A DNA stretch of 64,000 bases. It comes from Brevibacillus invocatus (GTDB taxonomy: Bacteria > Bacillota > Bacilli > Brevibacillales > Brevibacillaceae). The notes under the pieces are model-generated. The model was not told the DNA's origin. It saw only the letters and a program-made list of their open reading frames with translations, and searched no databases. The position numbers and the translations under genes were made by a program. The DNA lies in assembly GCF_003710915.1 (NCBI RefSeq), contig NZ_RHHR01000009.1:62001-126000 (forward strand). The letters run 5' to 3'. Shown here in pieces: positions 58,901 to 64,000 of this stretch; position 1 is the stretch's first letter, and each line of letters opens with the position of its first letter.

Positions 58901-59082
58901 ACTGTCTGCTCAACCTTTTCCGGCGAGGCTCCCGGATAGATCGTGGTGACCGTAGCTACATTGACGATGATGTCCGGCATCTCCTGTCTGGGCAGTTGAA
59001 AAAAGCTGAGAAAACCGACAAGCACGAGCATCACAAAAAACAGCAAGGTAATTTTGCGCTTGCGGACGATGTACTGGATCAC
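55972..59082 (-). CDS. RND-family efflux transporter (AcrB/MMPL-type)
   Basis: A 1036-residue proton-driven transporter with twelve transmembrane helices and two large extracytoplasmic loops (about residues 35-330 and 555-870). LQKNVDEMMATLEKSLP in loop 1, the proton-relay aspartates in GILVDDAVVVNDNIERRR (TM4) and PLMFLDGNVGQ are present. Its start overlaps the end of the adaptor gene by 4 bases (ATGA). No outer-membrane factor would exist in a Gram-positive cell, so it probably exports lipid-like or toxic compounds across the one membrane with its lipoprotein adaptor. Confidence 0.93.
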   Translation of the reverse strand: MIQYIVRKRKITLLFFVMLVLVGFLSFFQLPRQEMPDIIVNVATVTTIYPGASPEKVEQTVTKKLEEKINEIQGLNYISSTSMLGVSSILVETKSDVDPKQKWDELRKKVKDAEADLPADAKQPIINDDLNRTFVQSLAVTAETTEELYSLRSMMESWKGQLRTIPNVADVTIMGLPEQEVRIEVDTQKLSQYGINWSQVMMAVKAENERVPVGDLTSHNRTYQLKLAEFADIEELNRILIARAPDGSPVYLRDIGNVRLTTESIKSTSYFNGKPSLTISINAETGSDVPSLQKNVDEMMATLEKSLPVWAEKHSIYSQKERVDDLFGDLTKEMMIAVAAVLLICTLGLNLVTSFVVALAIPISLAVGMMFLPGLGITLNMISIVSLIIVLGILVDDAVVVNDNIERRRFVLGETPMQAAVKGANEVSISIVTATLATIASFAPLMFLDGNVGQFIRPVPAIISLTMLASMVMSLTIIPIFRQWHEQRRKKDSSSYSKPPGLLGKELALLTKWYAGRMMPRILKRPLLSGMVGVLIGTAAYGLIPLTPIELFPKDDRPQFLVNIRVPVGNSIEETDRVVRSVSDWIMKQPGIESVASYAGGSAPKMFGGDTDAGTGITIGQLVVRYDNKQVKMKDMLEPWTEEFKKIYPEASILPEELEAGPPVGKPVVIRVYGEDLETLRSLSEQVKNQVAKIAGTYDVQDNFGIERYALEFVVNQDVMEQKLVNYNTLSQTLRLVSEGLTVSQFDDGTELIDMKLFLQKEEEDPSLLFQRLSVANARGELIPLAQLAEVKPTFSTQAIPHRNLSRSVTISSELKGRTATEVMTELTPILQSLEMPEGYRYEIGGETSEQTDIFISMGKLSVLVVFLILILIAMQFYSLTIPVLVMSTVYLAVSGSLIGLFVTQTPLGFMTMMGVISLAGIVVRNGIVFIEFIEEARHAGAELKQAVIQAGEARLRPILLTSLTAVAGLTPLAISGDVLFQPLAITIISGLLFSTLLTLIVVPSFYTVLMQRKLKRQAKKAAKRPDLYGPGMELE

Positions 59083-60314
59083 TGCGGGGTACCTCCCATC
59101 GTCTCTACGGCATCACCGTCGAATAAACGGTCAACACCTTTGACGATCAACTGCTCTCCTTCCGTCAATCCACTGCGTATCTCCAGCTTGTTGCTGACGA
59201 TTCGCCCAATTTCGACATTGGTTTTCACGGCCTTGCCGTCTTTGATCAGAAAAACATGTGCGTTATCCTTGCCTCTGCTGATCACAGACTCCACCGGAAC
59301 GTAGATGCCCGCTGCCACATCGATAGGTTTGATCGCCTTTACCACCTGACCGGCAAACCAGTCATGTGCCGGGTTTTCGATCTGCACCTCGACCCCGATG
59401 GTTCCTGTGCTCTTGTTGGTGGTTGGGTAAATGTTGACCACTTTCCCGTCTCTTTTTTGCCCATACAAGTCAAAGGTAATGACCTCTCCTACCTTCCAAT
59501 TGGCTATTTCCCGGTCTGGTACAGGCAGTACAACTTTCAACTGATCGATGTTGCCCACCTGGTAGATGGGCGTTCCCGGGCTAACCAGATTGCCTGCCGA
59601 TGAGAGCTTGGCGAGAATGGTTCCATGGATGGGAGAGTGAAGATTGGTTTTAGCCAACGTATTCGATGCCGTTTCCTGGGAGACAACAGCATGCTGATAG
59701 CTGGCCTGACTCAGATTCTTATCCTCTGCTCTCGCTCCCTGCGTGATCATCGAGTACGCTTGCTTGGCATTCTCCAGGTCTTTTTGTGCGATACTCAAGC
59801 GATTTTGCATATTTTCAAAATCACTTTTGGAAATTGCCTTTTCCTGATAGAGCTTTTCAATCCGCTGGAAATCCTCCTGAGCCTGTTCGAAGGCAATTGT
59901 CGCTTTTTCTACCACCAACACCGCCTGCGTCACCTCTTGCTCACGAGCGCCATTCTGCACCTTGTTCATGCTTGCTGCACTTTGCTGAACAACAGCGTTG
60001 GAAGCAGCTACCTGCAGCTCGTAATCCTTGTCGTTGACACGTGCCAGCAGATCGCCTGCCTTCACATTGTCGCCTTCGTTTCGCTCCAGCTCTACAATGC
60101 GTCCCCCTACCTCAAAAGAAACCAGCGCTTCTTCTTTCGGCTGCAAAGTGGCTGATAGCTCGGATACTTGCTGCAGCTGCTCCTTTTTCACCGCTTTGAC
60201 GACAACTGACTTGGTTTCTTTTTGAAGGAAAGCTGTCTCCTGGGAGTTGCTGCATGCTGTAGTTGCCAGAATTCCAACCATGACAATAGGTATAAGCCAA
60301 CGTGCTTTTTTCAT
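59079..60314 (-). CDS. HlyD/MFP-family lipoprotein adaptor of the RND pump
   Basis: A 411-residue membrane-fusion protein. A lipobox ATTAC ends the signal (Cys21). A lipoyl half (VSFEVGGRIVELERNEGDNVKAGDLLARV) is followed by a coiled-coil hairpin (about 95-185), the second lipoyl half (HSPIHGTILAKLSSAGNLVSPGTPIY) and beta-barrel and MP domains. AGGAGCGGAGTGTACC precedes the ATG. It lies between tetR and the pump gene in one operon. Confidence 0.92.
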   Translation of the reverse strand: MKKARWLIPIVMVGILATTACSNSQETAFLQKETKSVVVKAVKKEQLQQVSELSATLQPKEEALVSFEVGGRIVELERNEGDNVKAGDLLARVNDKDYELQVAASNAVVQQSAASMNKVQNGAREQEVTQAVLVVEKATIAFEQAQEDFQRIEKLYQEKAISKSDFENMQNRLSIAQKDLENAKQAYSMITQGARAEDKNLSQASYQHAVVSQETASNTLAKTNLHSPIHGTILAKLSSAGNLVSPGTPIYQVGNIDQLKVVLPVPDREIANWKVGEVITFDLYGQKRDGKVVNIYPTTNKSTGTIGVEVQIENPAHDWFAGQVVKAIKPIDVAAGIYVPVESVISRGKDNAHVFLIKDGKAVKTNVEIGRIVSNKLEIRSGLTEGEQLIVKGVDRLFDGDAVETMGGTPQ

Positions 60315-60350
60315 GGTACACTCCGCTCCTTTTTCAGGTCCATTTTCTAT

Positions 60351-60986
60351 TTAGGTACGGTTCAAAATGCCACCTAGCATGATATCCGTCGTTTCCACAA
60401 ACAGCTCTTCCTCTGTTACCTTCAGGTCAAACTCAATATGTAATCGATACTTGGCCATAAAAGCGTGAAAGAAAGTGGAGATGAACATAGCGGATACGGA
60501 CCAGGTGTTGAGAGACAGCGGCAGATGTCCCTGCTCTTGAAAACCCTTCAGCTTGATGTCCAATAGCTCGATGGCAGAGAGGGGCAGGTTGCTGAACAGC
60601 TTGCATACTTCCGGATAGTTGTCGCATTCCATCAGGCTGATCATGATCAGTTCTTTTCGATCCACCATCAGCTGATAATACGTACGGCCGTAATCAATCA
60701 GCATTTCCCTCAGCTGGCCAAAGTCGCCTTGGAGGCTATTTTCGAGTGGCTTACGCACGTCCAGCATCTCGGACAATAGCTCGACCACAATCCCCTTTTT
60801 GTTGGTAAAATGGCGGAAAATCGTCACCTCATTCACGCCTGCCAGCTCGGAAATCTTGCGCGTCGTCGCTCCTTTAAACCCTTTTTGGGCCATCAACTGG
60901 CTCGCAGCTGCCAGGATGCGCTGACGTGTTTCCAGTTCTTCACCTTTCCCTTCCAGAGAAACCTGTTTCTTCTGGTCCTCCAACAA
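60351..60986 (-). CDS. TetR-family regulator of the RND efflux operon
   Basis: A 211-residue TetR protein. Helix-turn-helix GATTRKISELAGVNEVTIFRHFTNKKGIVVELL covers about 38-70 and a variable ligand domain follows. It starts at TTG after AGAGGTGAAG. It is the first gene of the tetR-HlyD-RND operon, and its promoter is embedded in inverted repeats, so autoregulation and induction by a pump substrate are likely. Confidence 0.9.
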   Translation of the reverse strand: MLEDQKKQVSLEGKGEELETRQRILAAASQLMAQKGFKGATTRKISELAGVNEVTIFRHFTNKKGIVVELLSEMLDVRKPLENSLQGDFGQLREMLIDYGRTYYQLMVDRKELIMISLMECDNYPEVCKLFSNLPLSAIELLDIKLKGFQEQGHLPLSLNTWSVSAMFISTFFHAFMAKYRLHIEFDLKVTEEELFVETTDIMLGGILNRT

Positions 60987-61001
60987 ACTTCACCTCTTTT
61001 T

Positions 61002-61079
61002 CATGCAAGTACTTACTTTCATCTGAAATTTCCAGAATCAGTATATATCTTTACGCGATGCGTGTAAACACTTGCATGC
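61002..61079. promoter_or_regulatory. promoter/operator region of the efflux operon
   Basis: The reverse-strand promoter is TTTACA (61063-61068), 17 bases, TATACT (61040-61045). The palindrome TTACGCGATGCGTGTAA (61051-61067) covers the -35 and spacer. The arms CATGCAAGTACTTAC (61002-61016) and GTAAACACTTGCATG (61065-61079) are 13/15 inverted copies flanking the promoter. Confidence 0.6.
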
Positions 61080-61107
61080 ATATTCCGGTAATTTTTTCAC
61101 GTGCTTT

Positions 61108-61140
61108 CAAAAAAAACAGGACTGAATGGGATCAGTCCTG
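61108..61140 (-). terminator. terminator overlapping the end of the RluA-type gene
   Basis: CAGGACTGA / TTCAGTCCTG stem that includes the stop codon, followed by eight T on the reverse strand. Confidence 0.88.
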
Positions 61141-62187
61141 CCTTGCTTCCTGATGAAATTCTGCTTGAATCAGACGTTGCATATCGGGTGGTAAAGGCGC
61201 CTCTACCCGGACTTCTTCTTTGGTTAGGGGGTGTTGAAAGGTCAACACCGAGGCATGCAAAGCCTGGCGCCGCATTAAGCCCCTTTTCCCTTCGTATAGG
61301 GTATCTCCAGCAAGCGGGTGACCCAAATATTGAAAATGAACGCGAATCTGATGGGTCCGCCCCGTTTCCAGCCAGACTCTGACCAGACTCATGTCCTCCG
61401 TCCGGTCTTTGACCGCATAGTGAGTGACAGCAGCATCTCCCCGTTCGGTTACACGTCTTTTCGTGGGGTGTTGAGGATCCCTTCCAATCGGGGCGTCAAT
61501 CGTGCCCCGGTCTGACTCGACACAACCCATGACGACGGTGAGATATTCGCGATGAATACCACCTTCTCGCAGCAGTCGGTCTGCCAGTTGATGACCGTAG
61601 CTGCTTTTGGCGATCAGTATGGCTCCCGTCGTCTCTTTATCCAATCGATGTACCGGATGCACGCTGGTCGACTCCCCTTTTTGCTGAAAAAGAGCTGCCA
61701 ATGCGTGCACCAATGTATCGTTTTGTTCTGGTTTCAACGGATGCACCATCATTCCTGCCGGCTTGTTGGCAATCAACAGATGGTCGTCCTCAAACAAGAT
61801 CTCGATCGGTGGAAAAGTGATCACAGGCATGGCGGTTGACTCAATACCAGCAGGCTTCCCGTGGTCGGGTGCAGCCTGCTTTTCCACCACGCGTACCGCA
61901 ACCTCATCGCCCACTTTTACCTCTCGCTTCAAAAAGGGTTGCTTGCGGTTCAGCAGGATGCCTTTGCTCCTCGTCAGGCGCTGCAGCATCCGACCTGACA
62001 CGTTCAATTTTTGGCGTACAATCTGCTCGACCGTCATTCCTGCATCTTCTTGTGTAACGATATATTCCAACCAGTCTTTGCGGCTCACGTCTAATCCCTC
62101 TGTTCCTTCAATGTAGATGTGACCGCCAAGCTTGTCATCAACGGTCATGACTTCTGACTCTATTGTAGCAAAAGAGCGCAGCAGCAT
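61132..62187 (-). CDS. RluA-family pseudouridine synthase
   Basis: A 351-residue RNA pseudouridine synthase. An N-terminal S4-type RNA-binding region (about 40-100) is followed by the catalytic domain with Asp in PVHRLDKETTGAILIAKS, and HPLAGDTLYEG and LETGRTHQIRVHFQYLGH motifs. Similar to YjbO/YhcT-type Bacillus enzymes; the target uridine cannot be named. Start: ATG at 62187 after AGCAGGTGA; an ATG at 62148 is possible. It lies 15 bases downstream of a small ORF and is probably coupled to it. Confidence 0.9.
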   Translation of the reverse strand: MLLRSFATIESEVMTVDDKLGGHIYIEGTEGLDVSRKDWLEYIVTQEDAGMTVEQIVRQKLNVSGRMLQRLTRSKGILLNRKQPFLKREVKVGDEVAVRVVEKQAAPDHGKPAGIESTAMPVITFPPIEILFEDDHLLIANKPAGMMVHPLKPEQNDTLVHALAALFQQKGESTSVHPVHRLDKETTGAILIAKSSYGHQLADRLLREGGIHREYLTVVMGCVESDRGTIDAPIGRDPQHPTKRRVTERGDAAVTHYAVKDRTEDMSLVRVWLETGRTHQIRVHFQYLGHPLAGDTLYEGKRGLMRRQALHASVLTFQHPLTKEEVRVEAPLPPDMQRLIQAEFHQEARQD

Positions 62188-62202
62188 GCTATTTTTCACC
62201 TG

Positions 62203-62373
62203 CTAGTGACTCAAGTAAATATCTTGAAGGGCGCGATCAAAGGATGTAACAGCTTCGCATTGCCCCATCTCCAGCAATTGGGTGACATGCCCTTCGTCAG
62301 CGAAAAATTCGATTCCCCACAACCGTCCTGCCACAAAAACATGCAATTTGTCTTTCCATCCCAAGCGGATCAT
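62203..62373 (-). CDS. small protein (56 aa) in front of the pseudouridine synthase gene
   Basis: The reverse-strand frame starts ATG at 62373, eight bases after GAGGAGG, and reads MIRLGWKDKLHVFVAGRL... to ...IYLSH before TAG. It is a soluble, slightly acidic protein with an aromatic N-terminal half and an amphipathic helix EGHVTQLLEMGQCEAVTSF. Excellent ribosome binding site and 15-base spacing to the next gene indicate a real, cotranscribed gene. I do not recognise a family. Confidence 0.7.
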   Translation of the reverse strand: MIRLGWKDKLHVFVAGRLWGIEFFADEGHVTQLLEMGQCEAVTSFDRALQDIYLSH

Positions 62374-62464
62374 CGGAACAACCTCCTCGACTTATTTTTT
62401 AAACTTATTTGTATAATAAGTATATGGTATGGATTGGTATTTTGTAAACATTTTTGTTTATTAA

Positions 62465-62579
62465 ATTAGAAAACTTGGCTACGCCAAGCTTTTGGCGGAG
62501 CCTTAGTTGCACTTATACTATCTTCGGCTAATCTTTTTAGCGCTTTAGCGCACTTAAACTTTCCGATAGTATAAAAAAA
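62465..62579. repeat. 115-bp interspersed repeat, copy 2
   Basis: Identical to 34424-34538 except for C to G in the CTTCCGCT segment, in the same orientation. Its terminal A7 again abuts a terminator hairpin (62580-62597). It occupies a third of the 361-base gap between the 56-aa ORF and the aminopeptidase gene. The rest of the gap holds two terminators and AT-rich DNA with no gene seen. Confidence 0.9.
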
Positions 62580-62597
62580 CCCTGATCTTCGTCAGGA
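62573..62597 (-). terminator. terminator hairpin adjoining repeat copy 2
   Basis: CCTGA-CGAAGA-TCAGG on the reverse strand followed by GTTTTTTT, with the T-run contributed by the repeat end. Confidence 0.65.
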
Positions 62598-62683
62598 TCT
62601 GTTCTTGCCATACTTTACTTGAGCACGTGAAGCGGTACCTGAATAAACAAAGAAGTTGGCCATTTGGCTTTGGGAAAAGGAAA

Positions 62684-62713
62684 AAAACCACCATGCTAAG
62701 CATGATGGCTGTT
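62684..62713 (-). terminator. terminator after the M29 aminopeptidase gene
   Basis: CCATCATGCT / AGCATGGTGG stem followed by TTTTTTT on the reverse strand. Confidence 0.88.
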
Positions 62714-62734
62714 CTTTACAGTATTTTGATTCCC

Positions 62735-63847
<1,113 letters not shown>

Positions 63848-64000
63848 ATGATCTCCCCCACGTTCCATAGTATTATTAAAAAATATTTTACTGAAATGTT
63901 TCCGACTTTTCAATTGTAAAATCGTTTCATCATTCTTTGCTTTCGAAAAAGATTGAAATTTTACTTGCATAAATTGCTATTTGTGGAGTATTCTAATCAA

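Overview
The window reads as a chromosomal segment of an endospore-forming Firmicute, most likely Brevibacillus or a close Paenibacillaceae relative. This is inferred from sporulation genes (spo0F, spoIIR, a YhcN-type lipoprotein, pbpG), Gram-positive ribosome binding sites, roughly even base composition, and gene order. That order closely follows the Bacillus subtilis ywfO-to-upp region with insertions. Almost everything lies on the minus strand, so the biological order runs from right to left. I see no tRNA, rRNA, CRISPR array or insertion sequence.

Right part (about 52.5-64 kb, then leftward): an M29 aminopeptidase, a 115-bp repeat copy, an unlisted 56-residue ORF coupled to an RluA-type pseudouridine synthase, a TetR-HlyD-RND efflux operon, ywfO and ywgA. 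An accessory secreted cluster follows (44.7-53.8 kb): membrane-anchored thioredoxin, SLH-type protein, a 1335-residue surface protein, a lipase-like hydrolase with two PPC domains, a small membrane protein and ywhD.

Middle part (26-44 kb): pbpG diverges from speE-speB. Then come an MFS transporter, a DUF1934 protein, a small membrane protein, and a lysine 2,3-aminomutase (kamA) paired with a sigma-54 activator. The kamA gene has a near-perfect -24/-12 promoter and a palindrome shared with the activator's own upstream region. A second, 114/115-identical copy of the 115-bp repeat sits at the kamA terminator. Next come fadF and a fatty-acid / branched-acyl-CoA operon (thiolase, hydroxybutyryl-CoA dehydrogenase, two acyl-CoA dehydrogenases) followed by tetR-icmF. 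A TGAGCG-N2-CGCTCA palindrome occurs in all three of these promoter regions and suggests one regulon.

Left part (1-23 kb): the conserved housekeeping block rpoE, pyrG, (amj), spo0F, fba, tal, murA, glpX, rho, M23/LysM peptidase, radical SAM protein, rpmE, tdk, yhcN-like, prfA, prmC, spoIIR, (DUF3298 protein), ywlC, mntP, ywlE, rpiB, ywlG, glyA, upp and a truncated wecB/mnaA. pyrG carries a leader that fits CTP-sensing attenuation by reiterative transcription: its predicted start is GGGC and a C-rich terminator stem follows.

The most worthwhile leads are the repeat pair abutting terminators, the kamA sigma-54 circuit, the acyl-CoA operator set, the pyrG attenuator and the undescribed secreted cluster.
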